Assembly (NCBI GenBank): GCA_027486655.1
Contig: JAIXOR010000055.1
Coordinates: 1-64,000 of the forward strand
Origin: Verrucomicrobiaceae bacterium
GTDB lineage: Bacteria; Verrucomicrobiota; Verrucomicrobiia; Verrucomicrobiales; Akkermansiaceae
DNA: 64,000 nucleotides
Direction of reading: 5' to 3'
The notes below the pieces were generated by a model that worked only from the letters and a program-made list of their open reading frames with translations, made no database searches and was not told the DNA's origin. This document shows, piece after piece, positions 8,250-19,100 of this stretch (positions are counted from its first letter, which is position 1; every line of letters starts with the position of its first letter). The position numbers and the translations under genes are program-made.

Positions 8250-9574
8250 GAAGGCGCAATAGCACGCCCGGCCCGTTTCCACAAGCGCGGGCCCAGCGTC
8301 ACGCAGGCGACAAACAACCCTGCGGCCAGCCCCCACCAGACACCGGGTGCGCCGATGCCAAGCGAAAACGCAAGCCACGCACTCGTCGGCAGCCCCACCA
8401 GCCAATACGCCGTGAAGCCCATCAAGGCCGGCACTCTCGCGTCCTGAAGCCCCCGCAGCATCGCCGACGATGCTACCTGCAGGCCATCCACCACTTGAAA
8501 CACCCCCACGATGACCAGAAGGGACGCGCCGAGAGCCACCACCTCCGGCGAGCCCACAAACAAGGACGCAAGCCATTCCCCGCAGATCAGGAAAAACCCG
8601 GCAGCCAGCAACGCGTAGCCCGTCACCAGCAACCAGCCGGACACCGCAATGCGGCGGAATCGCTGGAATTCCCCAGCGCCAAGAGCCTCGCCGATCCGCA
8701 CCGTCAAGGCCATCGAAAGCCCGAGAGGAATCATGAACGCCGTCGCCGCCAGCGTGATCGCAATCTGATGGGCTGCCAGCGCGTCCTTGCCAAAGCGCCC
8801 CATCAGCAGTCCCGCGACCGAAAACGCGGACACCTCGCACAGCATCTGAATGCTCGCCGGGAAACCCATCGACGCCAAACGCCGGACCCCCGACCAGCCC
8901 GGCCGGCCCGACCAGCGCAGCGGCACCCAGCCACTCAGCGCCTCCGACTTTGCAAACCAAACGAACATCCCCACCAGAATCATCACCCGCGCGATCAGCG
9001 TCGCCCACGCCGCTCCTTCAAATCCCAGTTCGGGAAACCCGGCCAACCCGTGGATCAGCAGCGCATTCAGCACGATGTTCAACACCACCCCTCCCAGGAA
9101 AATCCAGAAAGACGGCCAAGGACGGTTCAACGCATCCGCGTGGTTCTTCAGTGCGATCGATACCAGCCCGGGCACCATCGAGGCCATCAGGATCCGGAAA
9201 AAAACCTTCGCCCGCTCCGTGACCTCCGCTGGCTGGCCGAACACGTGCAGATGCTCGGAGAGCACCATCGCCCCCGCGAAAAGAACCAGCCCCAGTCCCA
9301 ACGCAAGCCACGCCCCATTCCGGCAACTCTCCACCGCACGGTCCGCATTCTCGCCTCCACGCGCGTTCGAACTGAACACCGACACCGCTGTTAGAACACC
9401 CATGCCGAATACAAAGGGCACATGGAACAAGGTGTTGGCAAAGGTCAGCGCCGCCAATTCAGTCACTCCGAGATGCCCCACCATCACCGTATCCGCCACC
9501 CCGAGCAGCATCTGGCTCAACTGGCCGATCATCAGCGGAAACGCCAGCTTCAAGGTCATCCGTGACTCGTGCAT
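8246..9574 (-). CDS. MATE family multidrug/sodium-driven exporter
   Basis: An integral membrane exporter of about 442 residues with twelve hydrophobic segments. The N-terminus LKLAFPLMIGQLSQMLLGVA and the motif DTVMVGHLG are typical of NorM/MATE proteins, as is the central internal repeat FPASIQMLCEVSAFSVAGLL. Substrates cannot be predicted. The start is uncertain: I prefer ATG 9574 (MHESRMTLKL), which matches the usual MATE N-terminus; ATGs at 9583 and 9628 are alternatives. The stop overlaps the start of the nuclease gene. Confidence 0.9.
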   Translation of the reverse strand: MHESRMTLKLAFPLMIGQLSQMLLGVADTVMVGHLGVTELAALTFANTLFHVPFVFGMGVLTAVSVFSSNARGGENADRAVESCRNGAWLALGLGLVLFAGAMVLSEHLHVFGQPAEVTERAKVFFRILMASMVPGLVSIALKNHADALNRPWPSFWIFLGGVVLNIVLNALLIHGLAGFPELGFEGAAWATLIARVMILVGMFVWFAKSEALSGWVPLRWSGRPGWSGVRRLASMGFPASIQMLCEVSAFSVAGLLMGRFGKDALAAHQIAITLAATAFMIPLGLSMALTVRIGEALGAGEFQRFRRIAVSGWLLVTGYALLAAGFFLICGEWLASLFVGSPEVVALGASLLVIVGVFQVVDGLQVASSAMLRGLQDARVPALMGFTAYWLVGLPTSAWLAFSLGIGAPGVWWGLAAGLFVACVTLGPRLWKRAGRAIAPS

Positions 9575-9735
9575 CCATCCCATGCGGACGGCCTGTGTCC
9601 CGGGAAAGCCCGGCCTTGTCCATGACATTCCCCTCCCCACCCCGAAATCCTCACGACCCTGAATTTTCCGGTTGCCCTGTGCCCGCCTCTCGCTCAATCT
9701 CCCGCCGTGCCGCCCATCGGGCGGCGTTGTGAAGT

Positions 9736-9811
<76 letters not shown>

Positions 9812-10154
9812 CTTCACCACCTGAACATCAAAGGGTTGGGGCGAAAAGCCCATAGGGGGACAAAACCCGTGCAATATATCTGCAATAGTTTTCCGCAGAC
9901 AGTAGGGCACAAAACGACCCACAAAAAAGCGTGTTGCAATAGGTTTCTGCAATAAACGCCCCAAGGATTGCGCCTGGACTCGCGCCCAATCGATCGAATG
10001 GCTGCAATGGTGCGCTTACGGGCGTAAACCCCGCCATGTGGAGGGATGAAATCGATTCTTTGGCGCGAAGGCGGCTGTCGATCCCGGACCCCGCGTGGCA
10101 GGCATTGGATGTCCCGCTCGAATGGATTCCTGAATTCCCATGCCCTTGAGGGCG
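9812..10154. other. Gene-free region with paired TGCAATA repeats downstream of tRNA-Lys
   Basis: No convincing gene. TGCAATA occurs four times in two close pairs, at 9870 and 9881 (11 bp apart) and at 9935 and 9948 (13 bp apart). ACAAAAC also occurs twice, in the contexts GGGACAAAACCCG and GGGCACAAAACGACCC. Reading-frame translations here that end in a WYPGLDSNQ-like phrase are antisense of the tRNA and not a protein. Confidence 0.5.
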
Positions 10155-13100
10155 TCAGCTGCCTGCGGGGAAAAGATCGAACTGCGTGACCGGAGCGTCG
10201 ATGACCAGGCGGGCTTGGGTGGCGGTCGTCGCCGGGAATCGCTTGGCGTAGATCATGCCGTGGATGTTGCCCTGGTGGGCGACGCGCCATTGGCCGTCGG
10301 GCTGGAGGACTTCGAGGCGGAACGATTTCGCCTGGCCGCGCTGGTAGTTCGGATTCTCGATGGTGAACTCGAGGCGGTTGAAGGTCTTCGTTTCGCCGAG
10401 GTCGATGGTGGTTCCCGATTTGCCGGCGGTTAGAGAGCCCGCGGAAACACCGGCGCGCACGATGGCTTCGAGCGGCTGGTCGTATTCGACTTTCACCAGC
10501 GTGTCGGACAGCGCGGTTTGTTTCACCACCTTGGCGGCGATCTGCGGCACGGGGTTCTTGCCGTGCACGTAGAGCACGTTGTCGCGGAAAGTGCAGCCGG
10601 GCCAGAAGGTGCCGCGGGTGTTGGTGAGGCTTTCACCGAATTTCTCGATCCACGTCTTGGTGACCGGGCCGGGCGTGGGGAGTCCGTCGAGCATCGGCGG
10701 GAGGTTGAAGAGCCAGTTGCGATCGATGCAGGCGATGTCCACCATCGTCCGGATGCGGGCTTCGGGGGTGCTGTGATCGATGATGTCCTTGCGGCGGGAC
10801 TCGGGGGTCACCTTCAGGCTGACGATCCTGCCATTCTGATAGACGCACTCGACAGTGGTCTTCTTCGCGGCGGTGAGTTTGAAGGAAACATCCCAGTCCT
10901 CAGGCCATGCGGGCATGAGGTGGATTTTTTCGCCGTCGGATTGCAGCAGCATCGCTTGCAGCGTGTTGACAGAATTCGCGCCGTGGTCGTTGTCCGGCGT
11001 GCCGTCCATCTTGCACTCCCAGAAAGCCGGGAATTTCGGGCGCGGGCGGTAGGGAAAGGGCAGGCCGGACTTGGGATCTCCGATGACGAAGCCGGGAGTG
11101 TCCGCGGCTCCGCGCATCAGCTCGCCATTGGGGCCTTTGGTGATGTTGCCGGCCCATTGGACGTAACGGTCGTTGAAATTGATGCTGGCGAGGCGGGCGG
11201 CTTCACGGGCGAGTCCGAGGTAAGCGGCCTGCACGGGAGCCGATTGCCAGCCGCCGGTTTCGACCGGTTGCCAATCAACGGTGCCGTCGAGGCTGGGGTT
11301 GCGGACATGGAACGATTGCCGGGCCATGGCGAGTTTCTCCGGCGTGCCGATCCAGGCCTGGCGGAACGGATAGATCGAATAAAGCTCGGGCGTTTCGCAA
11401 TCGGTGCGACCCGGGTCATAAACTTCGCCGACGGCGAGCAGGTCCATGCCGCGGATGCGGCGGGTGGGCATCTCCGGCAGCATCGCGCGCCACTTGGCGA
11501 AGGTCGCGCGGCGTTGTGCGTCGATGGGGAAAGAGAGAAGCTGGTCTAACAAATACTTCATGCAGCCCATCTCGGTCGCGGGATTGGTGACGCCCTGATA
11601 GGTTTCCGCGCAGCCGACGCCTTCCATGAGCATCTTTCCGTTCGCGTCGGTCTTGGTGAATCGGTTGAAGTAGAACTTCAGGCCTTCCTCGGCGCAGGGC
11701 AGCAGGGTTTCCTTGAGAAACTTGTCGTCGCGGGTGTGGGCGTAGGTTTCCGCCATGATGGCGGGAATCTCGATGGTGGCGAGCTGGTGGAATTTCAGGT
11801 GGCCGGGCATGCCCTCGAAGGGGAAGACGCCGACGTTGTGATACCAGCTTGCCTCGAAGATCACCGCGCCATCGACGCCGTAGAGTTTCTTGCAACGGTC
11901 CTTGGCGATATCGAGGCCGTTTCGGACGAACTGCATGCCGGGGATGATCGTGTCGTAGTCGCCGCGGTTCGGCATCGACCAGTAAGGATGGCGGGTGTTC
12001 TGCCACATGAAGGAAAGCTGCGCCCAATCACGACCATCCGGAGAAACTGGACCGTCCTTCGGTTTGTCGAAGCCCATCACGCCGGCCGGCATGTCCATGG
12101 TGAAGATCGAGCCGTTGTAAGGTGGCGGCACCGCTCCACGGCTGGCGATGGCCTGGCAGAATCGCTCCAAGGCGTAGCGTTGCGTGATCTGATGGGCGTT
12201 CTGAGCGGCCGGGAGCTCCTTGTGCCCCTCATAAACGTCGCGCGACTGCGGGAACTGGGTGAAGCGGAATTGGTCGAGTTTATAGGTGCCTTCACCCGCT
12301 TTCGGGACGAAAATGTGGCTGCGTTTCCAGAAGGCCTTCCAGTAGGCGAGGTGGGCATTCCATTCCGACTTCACCGGCTTGATGGCCTCGGCTTTCCATG
12401 CCTCCGGACTGTCGGGTTGGCTTGTTAGAACGCGCACGCTGGCATCGATGCCGGAGACGGCTTGCGGCGAAGCGATGGTGGTCGGGTTGAGACGGGTGAA
12501 ACCTTTCGCCTCAAGCACGCAACCGGAGGTGCGGTGGAGGATGGGATCCTTGGTCTTGGCCACCACTTCCGGCGAGTTCTGGCTGGCGAAGCTCGCCGCC
12601 CAGGTGGACGACTGGTTGCGATAGCACCAAGCGACCTTGCCGGTGTTGTCGTGGAACAAGAGCGCGGCCGTGCCGCCGCCGGGCGAGGGATCGGCGGCGT
12701 TCTGCCACTGGCGCAGTGACTCGGCCATGATGCTGACCTTGCGTGGCGTCGGGCTGTGACCCTGGACGCGGATCACCGGTGCGTTGGCATCCACCCAGAC
12801 GCGGAATTTGGCGTCGCCCGCGATGACTTCCACGGCGGCTTGTTCTAACAGAAGCGTGGTCTTGAGGTTCTTGATGTCCAAGGCGGGCTCGGTGCGCAGA
12901 CGGACCCGACCCAGCTTCGGCAGCAGGTGATTCGCGTCGTAGGCATCGACCTTGGAAACGTAGAACATCAGGTCGCCATTGGTTTCGACCCAGACGTTCA
13001 GGCCGACGTCGCCGTTGCCGAGTGGCATCGAATCGAACGAACCCTGGATGGCGGGGCCGTTCCAGACCACGTTGCAGCCATCGAGATTGCTGATGGAGGA

Positions 13101-16100
13101 AGTGGCCGGGTCGGAATCCTTGGCGGTTTTTTCAGCAAGCAAACAGATTTCCCGATAGACATTGAGCCCGATCGGGCCATCCGCGAATTCAAGGCGCACG
13201 GCAACGACATTGCTGGCATCGATCGGCACGGAGAGACGGCTGGAGCCTCCACGGCTGTCGGCCTTGGCATCGGCGATCTTGATGAACAAGTCGGGGGCGT
13301 CGGCCTTGGCGATCCACACGCTGTAGGCCTGGCTGGAGCGGGCGTCGCCGTGTCCGGCGAAGGTTTGGATTTCGCCAAGCTTCGCGCCCTTCTCCCCCGG
13401 GAGTTTCATCAGCAGGCTGTGGCCTGCGCCAAAAGCACGGTAGGTCTTGCCGTCATTGAGGGTGTCCCCGGCGCCATTGCCGTTTCGGGTGGTGCCGTTG
13501 AACAAGGCGGAGGTGTCGGCTGAACCGCTTTCGTCCTGCGTCCCGCCGGAAACAAGGGCGGCGGAAGGGGTGATCCGTTGGTCGGGTGCGGACAATTCGG
13601 CCTCGAAGGCGTCTCCGGTTCCGGGGCGCAGCGCCTGCTCGACCTTGATGGCGGAGGCCGTCGGTTTTTCCTCCAACATCATCAAACGCACAGGGCCTAA
13701 CAATCCGGACGACACTGGCTTCGAGTCCTTGTTGAAATAGTTCCAGGTCGTGAAGCCAATCCGTCCGGTTGGGCGGTTTTGTTTTTTCACGAACCAATCC
13801 GGGAAGGATTTGAGGAACTTCCCGTTGCCGCGCGGGCCGCCGGTCCATTCGCAATCGTCAGGCAGTTGCTCGTCGCCGATGAGCCGGTTTGCCCAGACGT
13901 TGGTGACTTCGATGACGAGTTCGTTGTCTTTTTCCTTGAGCACACCATCGGGAAGCGCTGCGCTCCAGGGAGCCGTCCAGACGACGCCGAGGTCCCTGCC
14001 ATTGAGTTTCACCCGGGCAATGTGGTTGACCGTGCCGAGGTCGAGTTCCTTCGCGGTCATGGCCGCCGTGGGGACATCGAAGCGTTTGTAGTAGGTGGCG
14101 GTGCCGCTGAAGTAGCGGATCGCGGGATCGCTGTGGGCGGCCCAGTCCTGCAATGTCGCGAAATCCTGCAGTGCCGCCGGGCCGCCCAGCTTGGGATCGA
14201 ACTGCACCTTCCACGCTCCGGCGATGTCCATGCTGGCCGTGAAGGTCGGGATGTTCGGAGTCTTGGCGGTGGGTGTCGTGGCGAGTGGTTTGCGGAACAC
14301 CACGAGGAAACTTTGCGCGGGCGCGAACTCCAGCGGGATGGTGGTCTTGCCGGCGGCGCTGGTGAAATCCGTTAGATCGCGTTTGTTGGCGCGCACGGGA
14401 TCCCAGAGTTCGGGTTGGCGTCCCTCCACGGCGAAGGTGAGATTGCCATTCACCCCGCGTGTGGTGGTGTTGGAGACGAAGAACACATCGGTGCCCTCGG
14501 CGGTTCGGCGGATCGACTTGATGCCGTCCGGCCCGGTGAAATCGCCGGTTTGCAGCGGTTTGATTTTCCCCCACTGCAGGGCGGCCTGGGTGCGGGCGAG
14601 GTAGGCGACCCATGCCTTGCCGGGTTCCCACCAGGTTTGGTTCTGGGTGAAGTGCGTGCCCCATTGGCCCATGACCACGCCGGGTTTCACGCCGGGCCAC
14701 GGTTGGTGCGGGAACTTGTGCAGCATCATCCGGTTCACGCCGAGGCAGAACGCGGCATCGCCCATGTGCTTGATGGAAAAGGGTGTCTCGGTCCACTGAC
14801 TGATTTCCGGCGATCCGGTGAAGGCCTCCGCCTCGACGACCGGGGTGTGGATTTTCCAGGCCGTGCCGACCAGCTCGTCGCCGAGGTAAAGGTTGACCTC
14901 CTTATCCGTCGCCCAGAATTCGGTGATCACCCGATCCAGTTGAGGGACGATCTCCGTGATCCGCCATGGTCCGCCATACGGCTCGGAGGAAAGATCGATC
15001 CCGGCGGCATTGCACATGCGCTTGAGGGTCGGGTAATAGACGTCGCGATAGAGGTCGGCGATGGTTTGCTTGAAGTCGGCGTTGAACTTCGCGGTGTCGG
15101 CGGCGGAGCCTACTTCGCGACCGGCCATCACCGGCAGCCAGGTGAGAAGATCATAACCGCGGCGCGCCTTGAACTCCTCGCGCATCTTTGGCGTCCAGCT
15201 CGGTTCGCCCGCTTCATAGCTGTCGAAGTGAAGATTTGTTAGACCCGGGTAGCCGATCAGGTCACCGAGGTGTTCGCGGACCTTGCCGATCACGTGCTTC
15301 ATGTGAAACTCGACGGCTTCCGGATTCATTTTGTCGCACTCGTGCCCCATGGCCGCCCACTGCGCGGGCTGGATCTGCTTGCCCTTGGTCGTGTGGCCGA
15401 AACGGATGATCTCCCACTGGCCCGCCGGTGCCTCCCAATCGAGATTGCCCTCGGCATCCATCTTGTCTGTTAGATTGATCGCCACATCCTTGCCCACCGT
15501 GCCCTCGGCGGGCACCGCGAGCACCGCGATGTCGCGGTAGAAGGTCTTGCGGTCTTCAATGATCGGAGGAGCGACTTCGCCGGTTTCCGGGATGATCACG
15601 GGAAACATCTGGTTGGCGCGCGGATCGACGGTCGGGCGAGGCAAGGCGACTTTGGCCCGCTTTCCACCATCGACGCGGGTTTTGGAGGAAATGATTTCCT
15701 GCATCGAAAGCTCGGCCGGGATCCACTTGCCGCCGCTGGTTTCGTAGCCCGGGCAATTTCCCATGCCGAAATCCAGCCCGAGGCGCTTCGACTCCGCAGC
15801 GGCGTGGCGGACGAGTTTCCACCATGGATCGGTGAAGGCCACGACATCAGGCTCCGGGCTGTTACTGATCTCGGCCTGCCACGGCGTGCAAACATCCGCC
15901 AGGGCGAACATCATTGCGCCGCCGAAGCCTGCGTCTTTCAACGCTTCGAGATCGGCCGTGATGCCCTTCTCCGTCACGTTGCGGCCCATCCACATCCACA
16001 TGACGCGGGGCTTCGCTTGCTGCGGCGGGTTTGCGAAAACCTCGTCAAGTGACGGGCTGGCCTGCGTGAAGGGACTGGTGAGACTCAGCGCAAAGGCAAT

Positions 16101-16139
16101 GAGCGACAGGAGTCGGGGTTGTTTGGGAGATCGTTGCAT
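10155..16139 (-). CDS. GH106 alpha-L-rhamnosidase-like / DUF5703 fusion enzyme
   Basis: A secreted protein of 1994 residues, about twice normal size. After a signal peptide (LLSLIAFALSLTSPFTQA), residues of about 30-1000 are a GH106-like rhamnosidase homologous along its length to the neighbouring 1014-residue gene: RVMWMWMGRNVTEKGI, HFDSYEAGEPSWTP, SSEPYGGPW, EAEAFTGSPE. A linker with NGTTRNGNGAGDTLNDGKT follows. Residues of about 1035-1900 form a DUF5703 enzyme region (FDSMPLGNGDVGLNVW, then an alpha-helical barrel with NGSIFTMDMPAGVMGF). The last 90 residues resemble a discoidin sheet. The ATG at 16139 gives a proper signal peptide; the frame extends to a TTG at 16190. It is 54 bp after the GH106 gene and probably in its operon. 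Cleavage of rhamnose-containing chains is inferred from family. Confidence 0.88.
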   Translation of the reverse strand: MQRSPKQPRLLSLIAFALSLTSPFTQASPSLDEVFANPPQQAKPRVMWMWMGRNVTEKGITADLEALKDAGFGGAMMFALADVCTPWQAEISNSPEPDVVAFTDPWWKLVRHAAAESKRLGLDFGMGNCPGYETSGGKWIPAELSMQEIISSKTRVDGGKRAKVALPRPTVDPRANQMFPVIIPETGEVAPPIIEDRKTFYRDIAVLAVPAEGTVGKDVAINLTDKMDAEGNLDWEAPAGQWEIIRFGHTTKGKQIQPAQWAAMGHECDKMNPEAVEFHMKHVIGKVREHLGDLIGYPGLTNLHFDSYEAGEPSWTPKMREEFKARRGYDLLTWLPVMAGREVGSAADTAKFNADFKQTIADLYRDVYYPTLKRMCNAAGIDLSSEPYGGPWRITEIVPQLDRVITEFWATDKEVNLYLGDELVGTAWKIHTPVVEAEAFTGSPEISQWTETPFSIKHMGDAAFCLGVNRMMLHKFPHQPWPGVKPGVVMGQWGTHFTQNQTWWEPGKAWVAYLARTQAALQWGKIKPLQTGDFTGPDGIKSIRRTAEGTDVFFVSNTTTRGVNGNLTFAVEGRQPELWDPVRANKRDLTDFTSAAGKTTIPLEFAPAQSFLVVFRKPLATTPTAKTPNIPTFTASMDIAGAWKVQFDPKLGGPAALQDFATLQDWAAHSDPAIRYFSGTATYYKRFDVPTAAMTAKELDLGTVNHIARVKLNGRDLGVVWTAPWSAALPDGVLKEKDNELVIEVTNVWANRLIGDEQLPDDCEWTGGPRGNGKFLKSFPDWFVKKQNRPTGRIGFTTWNYFNKDSKPVSSGLLGPVRLMMLEEKPTASAIKVEQALRPGTGDAFEAELSAPDQRITPSAALVSGGTQDESGSADTSALFNGTTRNGNGAGDTLNDGKTYRAFGAGHSLLMKLPGEKGAKLGEIQTFAGHGDARSSQAYSVWIAKADAPDLFIKIADAKADSRGGSSRLSVPIDASNVVAVRLEFADGPIGLNVYREICLLAEKTAKDSDPATSSISNLDGCNVVWNGPAIQGSFDSMPLGNGDVGLNVWVETNGDLMFYVSKVDAYDANHLLPKLGRVRLRTEPALDIKNLKTTLLLEQAAVEVIAGDAKFRVWVDANAPVIRVQGHSPTPRKVSIMAESLRQWQNAADPSPGGGTAALLFHDNTGKVAWCYRNQSSTWAASFASQNSPEVVAKTKDPILHRTSGCVLEAKGFTRLNPTTIASPQAVSGIDASVRVLTSQPDSPEAWKAEAIKPVKSEWNAHLAYWKAFWKRSHIFVPKAGEGTYKLDQFRFTQFPQSRDVYEGHKELPAAQNAHQITQRYALERFCQAIASRGAVPPPYNGSIFTMDMPAGVMGFDKPKDGPVSPDGRDWAQLSFMWQNTRHPYWSMPNRGDYDTIIPGMQFVRNGLDIAKDRCKKLYGVDGAVIFEASWYHNVGVFPFEGMPGHLKFHQLATIEIPAIMAETYAHTRDDKFLKETLLPCAEEGLKFYFNRFTKTDANGKMLMEGVGCAETYQGVTNPATEMGCMKYLLDQLLSFPIDAQRRATFAKWRAMLPEMPTRRIRGMDLLAVGEVYDPGRTDCETPELYSIYPFRQAWIGTPEKLAMARQSFHVRNPSLDGTVDWQPVETGGWQSAPVQAAYLGLAREAARLASINFNDRYVQWAGNITKGPNGELMRGAADTPGFVIGDPKSGLPFPYRPRPKFPAFWECKMDGTPDNDHGANSVNTLQAMLLQSDGEKIHLMPAWPEDWDVSFKLTAAKKTTVECVYQNGRIVSLKVTPESRRKDIIDHSTPEARIRTMVDIACIDRNWLFNLPPMLDGLPTPGPVTKTWIEKFGESLTNTRGTFWPGCTFRDNVLYVHGKNPVPQIAAKVVKQTALSDTLVKVEYDQPLEAIVRAGVSAGSLTAGKSGTTIDLGETKTFNRLEFTIENPNYQRGQAKSFRLEVLQPDGQWRVAHQGNIHGMIYAKRFPATTATQARLVIDAPVTQFDLFPAGS

Positions 16140-16193
16140 GGGGATGTTGAAGGGCTGGTGAGGAGGCTGAAAAGTTGTTGTGTTGATCAAGAG

Positions 16194-19100
16194 TCATCTC
16201 GCTTCCGATTGGGTCGCAGGGCCGATAAGCACGATCTCCCGGTAAACATTGCCGCCGAGCGGGCCGTCCGCGAAGTCGAAGCGCACGGCCACGACATTCT
16301 CGGCATCGACCGGCACGCGCAGGAGGGTGGAGCCGCCCTGGCTGTTCACCCTGGCGTCGGCGATTTTGGTGAATGACTCCGGTGCTCCGGCCTTCGCGAT
16401 CCACACGCTGTAGGCCTGGCTGGCGCGCTGGTCGCGGTGGCCGGCGAAGGTCTGGATCTCGCGGATCGCACGAGCGCCGCCTTCGATTTTCAACAGGAGG
16501 CTGTCGCCCTTGGCGTAGGAGCGGAAGGTTTTGCCGTCGTCGATGGTTTCGGCTCCGCCGCTGCCGTTGCGGGTCGTGCCGTTGAACAAGGGCGAGGCAT
16601 CTTTCGCGCCACCGTGGTCTTGTGTGTTCACTGTCTCCGCGTTGCCCGCCAGCGGCACGCGGGCGTCCGCTTTTGGAAGTCCGGCTTCGAAGGCTGCTTC
16701 GTTGGCGGTGGAGGCGGACGGTTCGGCAAACACGCCATTCGGGATGGCGGAGGCGGATTGGTTCCAATCGGCGGCCAGCACGCGTACCGGGCCTAACAGA
16801 CCGGAAGGGATGAGCTTCGAATCCTTGTTGAAGTAGTTCCAAGTCGTGAAGCCATAGCGACCGGACGAGGGGCGCCGCTGGCCTTTCACGAACCAATCTG
16901 GGAAGCGTTTGAGGTATCTGCCGGGGTGGGCGTGGCCGTTGAGCCATTCGCAGTCGTCGGGTTCCTGTTCGTCGCCGATAAGGCGGTTGGCCCAAACGTT
17001 GGTGACGGCGACCTCCAGCAGATTGGCGGAGGGTTTCAGCAATCCGGCTGGGATTTCCACCCGCCACGGGGCGCACCAGATCACGCCGAGGTCGCTGCCG
17101 TTGATGCGGACGCGGGCGAGGTGATTGACCGTGCCAAGGTCGAGGAACGAGGCCCCGGCGGGAAGGTCGGCGAGGTTGAATTTGGTGCGATAGACCGCCG
17201 TGCCGCTGTAGTGGCGGATGCCCGCTTCCGCATGAGTCGTCCAATCGGTTAGATCGGAGAAGGTCACGGCTTGTTTCGGTCCACCCCACTTGGGATCGAA
17301 GCTGACTTGCCAGGAGCCACTCACGGTTGCGGCCTCGCGGGTGGCGGGGAAATTCCGGACGGTGGGCTGCGCTTTGGTGGAGGGCTTGCGGAACACGACG
17401 AAGTGGCTTTGTCCGGATGCAAAATCCAGTTCGAAGCGGACGACATCGCCGTCCACGCGGTAGTCGGTGAGATCGCGCATTCTTCCGGTGACCGGATCCC
17501 AGAGCTCCGGAGCCATCTTGCCGACGCGGAACGAGGCGAGCGCTTTTCCGCTTTCGCCCGCAGGCACGGCGATGAAGAACAGATGGCTGGAGCCATCGCG
17601 GCGATGCACGCTGCGGGGCGCGGCATTGCCATCGACGGGCGAGAACCATGCGGCGCTCTCAGGAACGCGTTCGCCCCATTGGAGCAGAGCCTGGCAGCGT
17701 GCGAGATAGGCGAGCCATGCCTTGCCGGGTTCCCACCACGTTTGCGTGCGGCCGAAGTGGCATCCCCACTGGCCCATGGTCATGCCGGGCTTGAAGCGGT
17801 CGTCCCAGGGTTGGTGGGGATTGGTGTGGAGGATGAAGCGATTGATGCCCATGAGGTAGGCTTCGTCGCCCACGGTCTTGAGCCAGCCCGGGGTTTCGGT
17901 CCACGAACATTGGTCGGGCGCGCCGGTGAAGGCCTCGGCTTCGAGGATGTTGTGGGTCTTTCCGTTCCCCGCATTCTGGATACCGCCCTGGACGGTGGCG
18001 TTGAATCGGTTAGCTGCCCAGAACTCGGTCATCACGCGGTGGACATGAGGAGCGACTTCGCCGGTGTGGAAGGGTCCGCCGTAAGGTTCGCACACGAAGC
18101 GGAGGTTCTCGGCGCGCAGCATGCGTTCCATGACCTTGAACAACACGTCGCGGTAAAGATCGGCGATGGTGCGGTCGAAATCGGCGCGGAACTTCGCGGT
18201 GTCGGCATCGCTGCCGACCACGCGGCCGGCGAGGACCGGGAGGAACGATTTCAGATCGTAGCCGCGGCGTTGCTGGAACTCCTGCGGCATGAGCGGCGTC
18301 CATGACGGCGTGCCGGCCTCGTAGCTGTCGAGCAGCATGTGTTGCAAGCCGGTGCCGACCAAGGGGCCGAGGTGTTTTTTCAATTCACCGAGTACGTGTT
18401 GGAGATGAAAGGTCACTGCCTTCTCGCTCATTTTGTCGCATTCGAGCCCCATGATTTCCCATTGGTTCGGCTGGGTGAGCGCGCCCATGGTGGTGTGGCC
18501 GAAGCGATGGATCGCCCAATTGCCGCCGTCGGGCGGGGTCCAGCGCAGGGTGCCGGAGGCGTCCATCTGGTTCGTGAGATCGATGATGCGATCCTTGGCA
18601 ATGATGCCCTCGGCAGGCACCGCCAGCACCGCGATGTCCCGCCAGTAGGTCTTGCGGCCTTCGATCACCGGCTTTTCAAGAACGCCGGTGTCCTTGTTGA
18701 TCATCGGAAACAACATGTCTCCGCGCGGATCGATCTCCGGTTTCGGCAAGACGCCGGAGAAGGGCTTCCCGCCTTCGATTTCGGTGCGGGATTGGAAAAT
18801 CTGCTGCATCGCCAGTTCAGGAGTGATCCAGGGGCCGCCGGTGCTGGTGTAGCCGGGGCAGTTGTGAATGCCGACATCGATGCCGAGGCGCTTGCCTTCC
18901 GCGGCGGCGTGGCGGACCAGTTTCCACCAGGGATCGGTGAAAGCGAGCAGGCCGTCATTCGGCGAGTTCTCGATGTGCCCTGCCCACGGGGTGCAGACAT
19001 CCGCCATGCCGAAGATTGTCGCCGCGGCGATGCCTCCCTCTTTGAACGCTTCGAGGTCACGGGTGATGCCTTCGCGGCTCACGTTGCTGCCCATCCAATG

